Of a stretch of DNA of 64,000 nt, positions 10,205 to 22,900 are shown piece by piece (within the stretch, counting starts at the first letter, position 1; every line of letters starts with the position of its first letter). Under the pieces are notes generated by a model. The model ran no database searches and was not told the origin of the DNA. It saw nothing but the letters and a program-made list of their open reading frames with translations. The stretch is from Selaginella moellendorffii (lineage: Eukaryota; Streptophyta; Lycopodiopsida; Selaginellales; Selaginellaceae). The stretch is taken from contig NW_003314340.1 in NCBI RefSeq assembly GCF_000143415.4, positions 379,951 through 443,950 on the forward strand. The letters are read 5' to 3'. The position numbers and the translations under genes were made by a program.

Positions 10205-12004
10205 TCATTCCCACTCCCCCCAATCCTGAGATATAGAAAACACACACAAAAAAAAACTAGAGCTTTGACGATGGCAAAAGCTAAAACGATGTGTACCTCG
10301 TCTGTAGTTTCTCCAGTCTTGCGTTTCGCAGCATCCTGAGGATGATCCTCGTTCTTTGCGTCCTTCTTCTCACTGCGAAGTAACGAAAGGTTTTGCCAGA
10401 TTCGATCGATACACGCGAATGGAGGGTCGTCCTTTACCTGTGAAGTGAGGATTGTGGAGTATCAGAGGCCAAAGTTTCCCTGTCTTCTTGAACGACAAGC
10501 CACTCGCTGCTTGTGCTGTTGTCACTCCTGACTTCATCCTCTGTGACGCTCTCTGCAAATGCGAAATCAACGGGAGTAAAAGGCGGAGATGTTGCTTGCA
10601 CCTCTTGGAAGCGCTGGAGTGTTGGGACTGAGGTCATCCTCTGGAACACGCTGGCTCTGATCATTTTCTTCGTCAACTTCCCAGCTCAGATCTTCCTCCA
10701 CGGCATTTGCTCCTGCGCAACGAGTGAGTATCATATGAAAAACTCCTACGCTTACTCTTAACAAGGTCTGCTCTAGCATCCTCCGCTTGCTGTAGCTTAT
10801 TCACGCGATAGAAATAACGGGTCCAGAATGTCTCGTGGTCGACGCTCGTCGGAACTGGCAGAAAGCATCGTCAGGTCGTGTGTCAAAGGCATAGCAAGCC
10901 CACCTATTCTCGCATGAATCTCTTGAATAAAAGGATTCTCTTCCATTAGAAGTTCTACTTCACCTTTCCTGCCATTAAGACTCAGTCGATCCGTCGCTCA
11001 ATTGCTTAAGAAAAACTCACCTGTTATCGAGATCGAAGGTTGATTTCCAAACGGCATAGTCCTCTCGATCCTCTGGTTCCTCGCAGTACGTGCTGTTGTC
11101 ACACTGCAGTGCATGAAGCTGGAAGGAAGAAAAGCGTCAGAATTGGAATCTTACGGAAAAAGCAACTTACTTGAGCCTCGTATCTTCTGTACATCCCCTT
11201 CCTTGAAAAAAAGACAGTGATTGTTTAACATACGAAACAGCGAAACGTACCCGCTGGAAAGAGGGGTGGAGCTAGCCTCTGAATTTTCAGTAACATCCTC
11301 GTCCACTTTTTTCACAGCTTCCTTCACTTGGCCGATAAGGTCCGCTGTTCTGCCAGGAAATAGTGTCAGGGCAATCTTAGAAACAAGCAGCGCTTACCCT
11401 CGCCAAACCGAGCTTCCAAAATCTTCTAGTTTCTGGCCAACAGCTTCAAGTGATTCCTGAGCAGCCAAGCTCCATCAAAAATCGTTTTGGTAGAAAGCTT
11501 TTCGATTTTACCTGAGCAACAGCAGCAGTGCTTTCCAAGGAAATTGGGAGATCCTTCACGGCATGAGCTGTGACCTCCGCAGCAACAGTTGTCTCGCGCT
11601 TTAATCCGATGCCAAACTCTTGCAAGTCACGCTGATACGCTTGCAAGACTTCCTCCGACTGAAAGACAAAGACAAAGGAACAAGGAAAAGCTTTTAAGTT
11701 CACGCGAAACTTGCGAGAGCCTTACCTTGGACGTCAAAGACTTCACCAAGCTTCCAAAGCTCCAAGCGCTGCAGAGAATGGAACGACACAGCCATTAAGC
11801 TGGATAAAATCGCTGGATCGCGGCTCAAATTTACCTCGACTGCCACGAGTTAGTTCCTCCCTCCGATTGCTCCTGAGAAGAACGAGAAAACGAGGATCAA
11901 GCAGCTGGAAATCCCAAATGTAGACTGATTTGGCACGCGCCAGGTCGGATTTCTCCGGCAATTCGCATGCATGGGAGGCAGAATCGCGCGAGGCTACTCA
12001 CCAT
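10205..12004 (-). CDS. BSD domain-containing protein
   Basis: Fourteen exons join in frame to a 334-aa protein: 12002-12004, 11835-11872, 11726-11768, 11512-11658, 11398-11456, 11251-11349, 11171-11201, 11021-11118, 10904-10968, 10756-10854, 10602-10712, 10438-10552, 10297-10372, 10205-10225. Every junction is GT-AG and the total is a multiple of three. The middle reads YCEEPEDREDYAVW and then VDHETFWTRYFYRV, the core of the BSD domain with its paired Phe-Trp. This is followed by DLSWEVDEEN and an acidic C-terminus ending DWGEWE, as in plant BSD-domain proteins. BSD domains occur in TFIIH p62-type and synapse-associated proteins; the role of the plant family is not established. Oddity: the first coding exon is only the ATG. 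Confidence 0.88.
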
Positions 12005-12704
12005 TGTGGCGGGCGATGGATGGATCGCGCTCGAGCATGTCCCGCCCTCACAGGCGCTGCCCTAAAACCCCAACTTTGATAGAAGGACGCGCCGTGCACA
12101 CTTCGATGGGCCAGAGGTCACAATCTTCCGTACAATAAATAGTTCCTCTAGGGCAAGTTTGTGGAGGCGAGGCAATCGATCGACCTAGGTATGAGAATGC
12201 AGCGCCAGATCTCGAGATAGATCGCGATCGCCGCATTGTAGAAGGATCAAGCAAGTCTTAGTTCTTTAGAGAGAATTCCAGGGGATTTCAACCATTTCTC
12301 GATCGTGCCGGCGACAGGAACTTTAGCTTTGAAGGATAGTGGCCTTCTGGGACGATCGAGAAGGAAGGAGGGAAAAAGGAAGCTTTGGACGGATCGATCT
12401 GGAAGAAAAGGAGAAGAATTAGAGTCTTCTTTGGAAGATAACTTTTTGCTTGAACGCGGTGCTTTGGGACGCGACAACGATATTGCTTTGCTGCCGCTCG
12501 CTTTTCCAAGGCCCTGCGTTTTTTGACACGGTGGTCCTCGTCCACGCAGCTCCACGTCAAAGGTAATCGCTGGTCAGCTTTTTCGCCGTGGAAACTTGAG
12601 AACTTGCAGCTCGAGGTAGAGTTTATCTTGTTCGTGCTCACTGAGTTCGCCGTCCACACAGGAAGTATCAAGTTAAAATACGAGAAAGGAGGATTTTTGG
12701 CTCG

Positions 12705-13432
12705 ATGGCAATGCGAGGAGCAGCTGGTTCTTCGTTTTTCCAGAGCAGTAGCATAAGATTAGTCCAGCAGCAGCAGCGGCAGTGTCACAGGGATAGAAGC
12801 AGCGGCAAAGTTCTGCCTGTTAGAAGAGCAGCGACGATTAGAAGCAGTGGCAGCAGCGCGGAGAGCGTCCAAGCAAGAGATTTTGTGGCTTTGCCAAGAC
12901 CGAATTTGGAGGAGAGGCCTCCGAGGCTTTGCACTCTCAGAGCTTTCAGCCAAGATGGGGGCGACTCGGTGGCTATGGGGAGTGCGTGGGACTCGGCGAC
13001 TATCACCTCTTCCTCAGCTTTTCTCAAGCAACTGGCGGCGAGTGTCCAAGCCACAGCTCAAGCGCAGGACTTTGAAACGCTCTCGGGTCGCTTTGCAATG
13101 GTGAGATCTTTGATCTGTTCTCTTGTTTTTTGATTTCCCATTCATTCGCGGTGTTTGTTTTGATACAGGTTGCTTTCGCTGTGGCTTTAGGACTAGAGTT
13201 TGTGACAGGCAACAACGTGTTCAAGGGAATAGAAGTGAAAGAACTGGGTGAGACTTTAGGCTTCTCTGCAGCGTGTGTCATTTCCATGGCGGCTTTCAGT
13301 GCTGCTTGGGGGGCAAAGAAGCGAATCGGGCTCTACATGACAAAAGGCTGCCAAGATCTTGTCGAGTTCATCCTCACCGACACAATCGACGCCATTTTCT
13401 ACGACCAAGACGATGACCCCATGAAGTTGTGA
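12705..13432 (+). CDS. SEP2: Stress enhanced protein 2-like (LHC-like, plastid)
   Basis: Two exons, 12705-13100 and 13169-13432, give 219 aa. The N-terminal 70 or so residues are Ser/Arg/Gln-rich and look like a plastid transit peptide. Residues from about 120 read AQDFETLSGRFAMVAFAV, the chlorophyll-binding-type helix of ELIP/SEP proteins, then VTGNNVFKGIEVKEL and a second hydrophobic helix. The C-terminus with FYD matches the SEP2 family as I know it. SEP proteins sit in thylakoids and rise under high light. An alternative final splice (donor at 13429, acceptor before 13468) would add about ten residues; that intron would be only 39 bp, so I keep the simple stop. The gene is divergent from the BSD gene, about 700 bp between start codons. 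Confidence 0.82.
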
Positions 13433-13504
13433 GTTAAAAATCTTACATTTAAAAAGCAAGCTAGCAGACACAACGGTCCTTTGACGCTTCCATCGAGTGA
13501 CTAA

Positions 13505-14883
13505 AGCTTGGGCTTGGCGAGACTCTTCCCTCTAAATCCTGTGTGAGGGGATTTGAGCGCTTGCTCCTGGGCTTGCAACTTCCAAGATCATCACTAAGCA
13601 CCTCCTTGCACATGGACTGTATCACAGTGCTTCCTTCGAAAGCTTTGGTGATCAGTTTGGTATTGGAGGTTGGTTGTGATGGTTGACCAAGCTGAATGCT
13701 GGAATCTTATTATTGATGGTGGTGTTGATAATGGTGCCGACGGAATTGTAGAAATTTGGATTATTCAAGATGTTATTCATGAGTTGCAAGCCTTTAATCT
13801 AAATCAATGGCATGATAGATACTGTGTTAAGGCACTTGAGGCTGGACATGGTAGCGCTTCAAGTAAACTTTCTTTGGTAGATTTTTAACTTGCACATCTT
13901 CCTCTGTGGATCTAGCAAAGAACAAGTGCCAGTTTTCGCCTTTTTTTGTTCTGTCGAAATACTTCTGGAGGAGTCTGGAATGATTTCTCCGAGAGCCCAG
14001 AGTGCCATCATGACGAGCTCAAGTAGTGATTTACAGCCACACTAATTATCACCACCAGTATCACCTTGATCACTCTCATGTGCTTCTCGTTTCTCATCCA
14101 CTTAAGCTTTGGCTCAGAAGCCCCAGCTTCTCCCCTTCTATTTGTCAAGAACCAATGGTGCAAGAACGAAAGCTTGGAATAGATGGGGAGATAACTCTAG
14201 GTACCTTTTCTTTCTCGTTCTTCCTCACATATCCTTCGCCTCAGAGCGTTTAGCAGCGAGCCAAAGTATAGTGAAAGAACCGTGCACGTCAGGTGATCAC
14301 ATTGTAAATCCGCTGTGGCCAGTTGCGTCAATGAAACTTCACTATATATTTGCATTGGACATTGTCTCTGTAAGAGGAGAGCAAAGACAAAAGCCAGACT
14401 GGAAAAAAAAAACAATCGACTACCTGAATAACAGCTAAAATGTGCGAGTGACTGTATCACTTTGGAATTGTTTGAACACACAGCACAGTTGAATGTGATG
14501 TGAAGAATGGTTGAATGGGATGTGAAGAATCCCTGCATGAATGTAATAGCATCATCAAGATCTCTTCCAAACAACCAGCAATATCACAAACCTTGCCATA
14601 TTGGATCTTCAGAGTTACGGCCTAGGTTGCAATAGAAACTCGCAAGCAATCTCCACAGCAGCAGGAGCTTTGCGATCTTCTACTGATGTGAATCTCATCA
14701 GTCTAACCACGGACCAAAACTCCACGGCCATCCAACAAAACCTGTAGCGTGTGGCCATACAAATGATCATACCATGGTATCATCTGGAGGATCATAATGT
14801 CGACGTACTCGACTGCCTCAATACCTGGAGAGTAACAGTCCCAAGCAGAACCATTATTAAACGAAATGACGATGGATCCCCTT
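13505..14883. other. Intergenic, no gene recognised
   Basis: This is the 3' flank of the SEP2-like gene followed by AT-richer sequence. Short frames at 13670-13888 (+), 14026-14438 (+) and 14703-14939 (-) have no recognisable content. A small palindrome ATACCATGGTAT lies near 14770. Confidence 0.5.
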
Positions 14884-15781
14884 AAGTTAAACCTTTTATT
14901 TGTAATATTTGACACACAAGTGGATCTCATAACGCTCATTGGTGAAATATAACTCTACTCCCAATATCAAATTATGCATTTTCATAGGCAATCCATTTAA
15001 TAATTGTTTTTAGATTATAATTAATTTAAAAGTTAGAGGATTAGCACTTTAAAAAAAAAGGCAGAAAATTTTAGGAATTTGGCACAATCCTTGATATGGA
15101 ATCACTAACAACACCTGGTTTTTGTAATACAAACATAGAAATGTACAACAAATGCAATAAAGATTTTATATGTGCTACAATGACACAAGATATAATTCTT
15201 CTCTTTTCCTTTGAGACCATTGCTATTAAGTTCTTTCTCAAATAAGCAAGAACAACAACATACTTAAAATTTTCAAAATTTCTCCTTCTGTTAGTTATTT
15301 TGATTTTAGTGCTGCCATAGATGGATGTACTAGTTATTAATTTACAAGGATTAAGTTAAAGGCTAAGGGAGTCTTTGAAAATGTGCAAAGACTTGCAATC
15401 TTAAAGTAGTGGCATAAATTCAATTATAAGGAATCCTAATGAAACTCCTGCAAATTATACTTTTTGTACCAACCAACAAAGAATAATACATAATAAGCAA
15501 ATGTATCTACCACTTTGTTAATAAAGATCAAATGGAACTAGGCAACCAGGAAAAGTGATTCCATATCAAGGATTGTACCAAATTCCTAAAATTTTCTGCC
15601 TTTGTTTTTAAAGTACTAATTCTTTGTTCTAAAATTTTAAATTAATTAAAATATATAAAAAATTATTAAATGGATTGCCTATGAAAATGCATAATTTGAA
15701 ATTGGGACACCAATGAGCGTGATGAGATCCAAATTACAATATCCTTTGTGTATAGAAAATTACAAATAAAAGGTTTAACTT
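14884..15781. mobile_element. Foldback/MITE-like element with long inverted repeats
   Basis: Two arms of about 225 bp (14884-15106 and 15554-15781) are imperfect reverse complements of each other, with a spacer of about 450 bp. The outer ends are AAGTTAAACC...GGTTTAACTT. Arms share, for example, GGATTGCCTATGAAAATGCA in inverse orientation. The spacer has no protein frame. A perfect 20-bp palindrome TTGCTAGTTTAAACTAGCAA overlaps the right end (15781-15800). No clear target duplication is seen, so the transposon superfamily is unknown. Confidence 0.75.
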
Positions 15782-15800
15782 TGCTAGTTTAAACTAGCAA

Positions 15801-17411
15801 GGACCTGAGCTCTACTAAAAAAATTAGAATTGCAAAAGTTTTATATGATATTAATACTATTGAAAGTTAAATAGTAAATAGAAACTGTAAGTAAGTTTTT
15901 ATGAATATGGGAGGAATACATAATTGAATTTTATCATAGAAAATATCTGTAAGAGAATAAAATTCCCCAATTGTGAATATGGAGTCTATTGGTAAAAAAG
16001 TCAACTTATGCAACAGTAAAAAGCTCCTGTTATTATTACTACATGTTTTATAGTATTCATTGCAATGACAAAATTCCATAGTTCATAAGTATTAGCTATG
16101 ATTAGTATTTGATTAAATTTTTTCAAAAATAGCATCTTATAAGTATTTATCATTTATACATTTTTTTTTAACAATGTAGATATCTAATATAGTTAAATTA
16201 TCCTATATTTATACCCTCCAACCTTGCAAAGATTTCTTGTTAGGTGGATACTCCAAAAAAAAAATTGTGCTAGACACTTCTCCACACATCTAAAGATGTG
16301 TGTTAATCCTTGCCAGGACTCCTTAACTCTTAAGAGAAATTAAATACCAAGCTAACCAGTTACAACTTTTCAGGAAAAATACATACACCAAAGATGGGTC
16401 ACAAGAAGAAGAACCAACAGCTATGAGAGCAAACGCTATGAGATTAAAAGTCATTTCAAGATTAAACACAATCTGAAAATTTCCAGCGCATAAATAAAAA
16501 ATTGAGAAACATCTTGGTGGTGCAACCAAATACCTCTCTAAATCAAGAGTAGCACTAGACTATGGTGTTCCACAGCAAGAGATACTGGGGCTGTATGTCA
16601 CTGGACATAACTTATATTTGCTTTCAAGTTAAGAATTTATCAACATTAAATCATTACAAAAGAATTAAAAAAAGTTTTAAATTGATATAGAATATACCTG
16701 AATATTCTAGGTATATCCTTACACCCACTATGGTTTTAATCTTAAAATATTTTCATAAACTTTAATTCTAAATTTAAGGTATTAATTTAAATTTTAAGTT
16801 TACAGGCTCAATCCAAAGGCTCTGATTATTAATATTTTTATAATTAGTATTACAAAGTAGAATTTAAACTATTTATTCTAGAATTTAATTATCAGAGACT
16901 ACCATAAATTTCACCAACTTAAAACCAAAGATGATCCAACATTAAAAAATTACATATCTTATAAACATATATATAGATAAGGAATTAACATATTACTAAA
17001 GCTTTAAATAATAAATTCTTCTATAACCATTACTAGTAAATTATATAAGTTGAATAGTTGTTAATATTGAAATTATTTTGGTGCTCTTAAATTGTATATA
17101 AATTCTTATATTAATTAGTAATGAAATATAATAATAACTTTTTAAGCCCATGAAATTTAAGTAATCTTTCTCACATCATAAAAAATTAAAATAAATTCTT
17201 CTAGTCTAAATAAATTTGAATATGTAAACAAAAAAGTATATTAATGATAAAAATAAGATTTTTCTTCTAAAAACTGCTTCATTTTTCTGATCATACCCAA
17301 GTGTGAAATAAGAACAATTAATCCCCAAGTCGCACTACCGAGACAAAGCTCTTTTATATTCCTATCGAGCCCATAGAAACAATTCGACTTGCAGAATATG
17401 TGCAAGGACAG
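15801..17411. other. AT-rich intergenic stretch
   Basis: Very AT-rich DNA with no coding frame of note and no recognised repeat apart from homopolymer and AT runs. Confidence 0.6.
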
Positions 17412-18816
17412 CTACCTCAAGGTGAGAAAAACGAGAAAAAAGACTACAACAAAGACCAGTATTGACATTGAAGGCGTGACCTTAAAAGTACTCTCCGTCC
17501 GCTCCGAGACCCTCAAACCTCCGCTCAAGGAAGTCGACAGAAAATACCTGAAAGAACCGCTTGCACAATTTTAAAGCTTTGAACAGAACCAAACTTTCTA
17601 CCTGTTGTCCTTGGAGAACTCGACGGCGGTAATAGCAAACGAGTGCGCGGATTTGACCCGTTGGACAACCTTGAGCGTCGCGGCCTCGACAACGAGAACA
17701 TCACCCTCCGAGCAGCCCCTGCTCAATCACACAGCTCACCAAGTTACTTCATCTCCGACCAAATGAATCAATCACCTACATTGCCAAGAGCTTGCCATCC
17801 GAGCTGACACTGAAGGCTGAGAAAGGATGCGTGCAAAACCTCTCCTTGCGTGTCTCTTTGGTTCTCCAGTCCTCACTCCAGTTGGTAATATGGCCTGCGC
17901 AGAGTAAGAACTACAACCGTCGAGAAAACATAGAGATTTAAACCTTTGCTTGATGCTACATGGAGTTGCGGCGTTGAACTCCTTGAGAACCAGCAGTAGC
18001 GTCCTTCCTCGGAAGGAATGACACGCAGATGATTGTCTCCATGGAGCTCCCACACGTAAGTTTTTCCACCACTTGTGGACGCAGCCAAGAGCGTTCCTTC
18101 CTCACTAACAAAGTCTGGTTATCAGCAACATCACTGAGAGCAAAACACGCCACCATACCTGAATTCGAGAGACTTAAACTCTGCCGATCCAATCTCACAC
18201 TGCTCGTCCACGAGAAGCTCCAACGAAGGCCATTTGTATACACGCAAGTGTCCATTCTAGTATAGAGAAAAGCACAAAGTGTTTGAGGTAGAAGTAGTAG
18301 CAAGCAAAAGAGGAAAACCAAACCATTCCCGCGGTTGCAAACATGGTGCCGTCCATGCTGAAGGCCATGGCAGTCTGCTCCTTCGCTATGACGATTTCGC
18401 GATGGGCGCTCTCTATACTCAAGTCCTCAGCCAAGCGAAAGAATTCCAGTTTCCCGTCGTGCCTAAACGAGTGTAAGTAGAAGAAAAAGGGAGGAAGAAA
18501 AAAACTGGAGCTTACCACTCATTGGCGATGAAGGAGCAAACAAAGTCCGTTCCATTGGGGTGGATCGCCAGATGATAAGGAGCGTCGAGGCCTGTGCTCC
18601 GTGTATACAGCTACAACCACATCGATCGATCGATTCAAAGCTCTACAATCTCCGCTAGGAATTTACCTGTTCCATCGCGGAGCCGGTCCATCGCGCGAGG
18701 ATGAGCATGTTGCCACGCCCGCTGCGCGTTGCCCCGCCTCCACCGCCACACACGACATAGCCATCCTTCGCCCACGCAGCACAAAACACGGGAACGCTCA
18801 AGGTGCTTCTCGCCAT
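17412..18816 (-). CDS. SEC12-like WD40 protein with C-terminal membrane anchor
   Basis: Eight exons join in frame to 336 aa: 18667-18816, 18516-18610, 18324-18462, 18159-18256, 17944-18104, 17780-17894, 17602-17718, 17412-17547. The N-terminus ARSTLSVPVFCAAWAKDGYV and the blocks HPNGTDFVCSF, NGHLRVYKWPSLELL and STSGGKTYVWEL are WD40 blades arranged as in SEC12/PREB/PHF1. The last residues include a hydrophobic segment (about SILVFVVVFFLVFLT), a single C-terminal transmembrane anchor. SEC12 is the ER-membrane exchange factor for SAR1 in COPII budding; the plant PHF1 relative aids phosphate-transporter exit from the ER. Which of these this gene is cannot be decided here. A TATA-like box (TATAATA on the minus strand) lies near 18845, with an ATCCAACGG word just behind it. 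Confidence 0.82.
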
Positions 18817-19388
18817 TGCAAAAAGGAATTAGGGCTTTTGCGCCTATTATATGCGCGTTGAGATCCAACGGTGGTGATTGAGAACGAGGAAAGTGGCGGG
18901 AAAGGCATGTCGTAATGGAACAGGTCCGATCGATCTGGTAGCTTTTCAAGGTTTTGCTGCAATGGATGCGATTAAATAGAGCCACATCAAGTTCACACGC
19001 CCGGTATCAGAACCGTCGATCTCAAATCGTGACGTTAGTTGAGGAAGCTCATCTGAAAATGGGATATTGAAATTATAGAGCCTATCTTTATCTGTAATAA
19101 TATTTGAAGCTACATTGATGTAGATTCTTTCATTATCAAGATCTCAAACTACATATTTATAATACTTCTCTGATTATTTCTAAATTTGAGAGAATACATG
19201 GCTGATAATAATATTCTTGAGAATACACTGATCTTGAAAGTGTTTTCACGAACAAAATCATTGAAATGGAGAGCAGCAATCCAAAGAAAACGTTGATTTA
19301 GAGATTGTTCCAGTGGCATTAAAATTCATTTCTTACTAATATGTTTAAATAAATAATATTCTCACAGATTAATAATTTAATATGCAAC
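18817..19388. other. Intergenic, no gene recognised
   Basis: The proximal part is the SEC12-like gene promoter. The rest is AT-rich with no coding signal. Confidence 0.5.
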
Positions 19389-21752
19389 CTACCAAAAAAT
19401 CCAGGAGTCTCGTTCCCCTGTCGTAGAGGACTTTTCATTGTAGTTTTTCTTACGTCGCATGTTTTTGGTTTGCTTAATTACGGGATTTTGAGCAGCTCGA
19501 AAACAGGAGAGAGGGACGCACAATGACAGTTCTACTCTGAATCGATCGTTAATAAGCACAATGTTCCACCTTCCAATTCTCGGCTGCTCAGACACATCCT
19601 TGCCCACAAGCAAAACTAATCTCCGAGCTTGGAAACAGGCGCAATGGCCTCTTCTCGCTATGGCTACATGCCGAGTCTTTCTTCTCGGCCTCGTCAATGT
19701 TGTGAAGAACGCTGGAAGATCCAGATCCTTGAGCTTGGTCACCATCTCTCGGACCTTTGCTAGGATCTCCCGGCTCTGGGGGTGGCGGCCAGCGTCTCCA
19801 GCCACGAAGCTATGCACGAGGCCGGAGTTATCATCCGACCACCATCTTCCATGCTCGGGCCTCGCCTCTCATCATCTCCACCTCGTTTTGCTCCTCCCAC
19901 ATCTCCAAGCTCGCGTAGATGTTCGCCATGAGAGTGTAGTGCGAGGCGTTTCTCCTGTCCAGCAGCATCAATGCGTTGAAAGCTCGTCTCCCGATCGCAG
20001 CGTTCTTCCACTTCCGGCTGGCCGCCAAGACTGTTCTCCAGGCCAGCACGTTGGCCTCGAAAGGCATCGTCTCCGTCACTCTCACTGCCGCCTCGAGCTC
20101 GCCTCCACGACCAAGTATGTCGATCAGGCAAATGTAGTGCTCCATCGCTGGAGCAACGCCGAATCTCGACTGCATGGACGCTAAGTAGCTCTTCCCCCGA
20201 TCGGTGAGACCTGCGTGGCTGCAAGCCGTGAGGATGGAGACGAAGGTGACGCCGTCGGGACGCAAGCCATCGTCGTGGATCATCCTCCAGACGCTCTGGA
20301 ACACGCTATCAGTGTCACCTTGGCGGCTGTATCCGGCGATGAGAGCGCTCCAGGTGACGAGCGTCCTGGCGGGGAGTGCGTCGAAGAGCTGCTCGGCCTC
20401 GACGATGCTGCCGCATTTGCAGTAGAGATCCACCAAGCAGTTTGCAAGGAGCTCCTGGCACTCGAGGCCACACTGAGAGGCGAGACCGTGGAGCTTCTTC
20501 CCGGACTTTAGCGAGCCGGAGCTTCCACAGGCCCTGAGCAGCGCGGAGAAGAACGGAGGATCGAGCAGAAGGAGCGTTTGATCCGAGGAGTGGATCATCC
20601 TGCCGAAGAATATCTCGAGTGCAACGTCCGCCTCGCCACTCTCAGCGTAGCCTTGCATGAGAGCCGTCCACGAGACCACGTCTGGAGGCTGCTTCATGCT
20701 CTCAAACGCTCGTCTGGCGTCCTCCATGCTTCCACACTTGGAGTACATGTCCACGAGCGAGCTGGCGACGAAGCTATCGTTGCAAAACCCAGCCTTGATC
20801 GCTCCAGCGTGAATTCTCATCCCCTTCTCCAGGTGGTCGATCTTCACAAGCTTCCCACCGATGTGATCTGTGGCCTCGTCTTTCGTGGCAAGAAGGCTGC
20901 AAGCTTTGAGAGCCGCCATGAAAACTCTCCCATCTGGGGAGCAGTGGCTTTCCTCGTCGCCGTCTTGGATCATCCGGAAGAAGAGATCCATCGCTAGCTT
21001 TGCGTCGCCACACTCGACGTAGCCGAGCAGCAGGGAAGTCCACGAAACCACGTCTCGAGCGGCCATCCTATCGAAAACCATCCGAGCGTCCAAGGAGCTG
21101 CCACACTTCGTATAGATGTCCACGAGAGCGTTGGTGATGAAAGCGTTGGAGTAGCAGCAGCGAAGCGTGGACACTGCCCGAGAGTGGATCTCCATCGCCG
21201 TGCTAAGCGCCCGGACCTTGACGAGCTTGCCATGGATTCCTTCCGGAGCTTCCCTCGCTGCCAAGCTCGAGCAGGCCTTGAGAGCCGCCACGAAAGCTCT
21301 CGAGTCCGGCGATGGTGTTGCGGAGCTCTCATCCTCCTCACTTCCATCGTCTTTTCTCATCCGGTGGAAGAGCTCCAGCGCGATCTCTCCCCGCCCAGCC
21401 TCGGCGTAGCCCAGCATGAGATTGACGAAGGAGGCGGCGTCGCGGCGGGGCATGGCGTCGAAAACCCTGTGAGCGTCGACGAGGCTGCCGCATTTGGCAT
21501 ACATGTAGATGAGAGCTCCGCCCACGCGAGTGGTGGAGCTGAAGAGCGCGCTGGCGATGGCGTCGCTGTGGAGCCTCTTGCCCCGCTCCAAATCCCTCGA
21601 CGCCGCGCAAGCCTTGAGCGCCGTGAGGAGCTCGCGAGCCGCGGGCCTGTAGCTGGCGATGGCATCGCTGTGGAAATCTCTCGCGAGTGAGCGCTCGGCG
21701 CGAGGGAATGCGGCAGAGAACTCAACTCCCAATCGTTTGGCCCAAAAATCAT
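19389..21752 (-). pseudogene. PLS-type PPR protein, copy 1, with disturbed ends
   Basis: The frame 21732-19831 encodes about 633 residues of tandem P, L and S PPR motifs (repeated ALIYMYAKCGS, MPRRDAASFV, LKACSS patterns) followed by E-type motifs (MEHYICLIDILGRGGELEAA, NALMLLDRRNASHYTLMANIYA). PLS-PPR proteins are organellar RNA-editing specificity factors. After a frame change near 19825, the minus strand continues with HSFVAGDAGRHPQSREILAK, the E+ region, and then a degenerate DYW-like stretch (HSEK visible) broken by more shifts. At the 5' end, the ATG at 21752 is out of frame: a run of five A's here corresponds to six in copy 2 at 45720, where the ATG is in frame. The body is open, so this could be a gene with sequencing errors or a young pseudogene. 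Confidence 0.75.
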
Positions 21753-22900
21753 AACCTAAGAGAAAGTCGAATCTTTAAACGTCCAAGAGCATATTCGTAT
21801 AGACATCGTAGAATATCCTTATATTCCACGAATAACGAATATCCATATTTAGTGCCGGTCCGTCAAACTTTGACGATGACTTGAAGTCCTTATCGAACAA
21901 GGCTAGAAAATGCGCTGCCAATAGAGCCCTGGTACATCTCTGGACCCGTTCAGAGGCTTTGGTCGAGGCTCCAAAGTCCTCAGAATTCCCACTGGTACAT
22001 AAAATTTCTTGCAAGGCTCTTTTGATTGTTTGTTTTTTCCCATGTTGCAAATCTCCAGACTAGAGCATTCTCAAAGCACCTGGCAGAGAAAGTTTGCAGG
22101 ATTTCTCTCATCGGTCGAGGCTGGTGACGAGTATCTGCTGGAATCTATACTTTTGACAATGTAGAAAAACAGTGGTAAGTCAAGTCTTATGTTTGCTAGG
22201 AAGAAAGCTTAATTGGTGTTACTACAAGATCCCTGGCTACTGCAAAGAAGATTTCTATGGAGAGGAAGGTTGTTGTTGGCTACATTAGTGTCGAAGTACC
22301 TAGTTCATGATTTTAAATGGAAGTAACAGTTCCTTTGACAAACTTGGGCCAAAGGAAGAAGAAATTAAACACACTTAACATTTTCCCAGTGTTTTTTACT
22401 ACTCCTTAAGATCTAAGTGTTTCAAGTTGTAGAAGGACAAATCTTTCCAAGGATCTCCTCCAAATCATTTTAACGAATTGCTGGAAAGAGTAGTCATTAC
22501 AAATTTGAGCTCACAAGCTCAAAAGTCAGCAAAAGTCCATATACGGTGGCGCTAGCGAGTGAAGAGATCAAGATCATCAAGAGAGTGCTGCCACGATCCA
22601 TGGCTGGAATTGGAGATGCAAAACACCGGTGGTAAATTGGTTTAAAAGCTCTAGAAAAAGTTGACCTCGTGCATGCGGAGTTAGACTTTTCAAGATCGAA
22701 CTCAACCATGACTTTGAGACTTAAGATAGAATCTTGCAAGCACAGGTGTTCTTATGTTTCCATTCGAGGAATCTTGGACAGGCTGCATGTGACTCCTTGG
22801 CATCTACACTCTTAAAGGATGAGGTTGTGGTTCTTTTGCAGTTTCGATCCAATCTGAAGAGCAATATAACCTGAATTTTAAACACCATCCAATGTAGATA
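21753..22900 (+). pseudogene. Promoter plus riboflavin-kinase fragment, duplicate B
   Basis: Sequence 21780-21850 resembles the promoter of the LMW-PTP-like gene (near 48010-48070). From about 21895 it resembles the riboflavin-kinase exons and introns of the FMN hydrolase gene (near 50650-51100), for example GCGCTGCCAATAGAGCCCTG. Downstream similarity to that gene's 3' flank (51300-51670) continues to about 22760. The middle of the locus is missing and stops interrupt the frame, so this is a deleted segmental copy lying next to PPR copy 1. Confidence 0.75.

Noticed and set aside
19561-20511. Plus-strand frames opposite the PPR gene
   Set aside because: Antisense shadows; the minus strand has clear PPR motifs.
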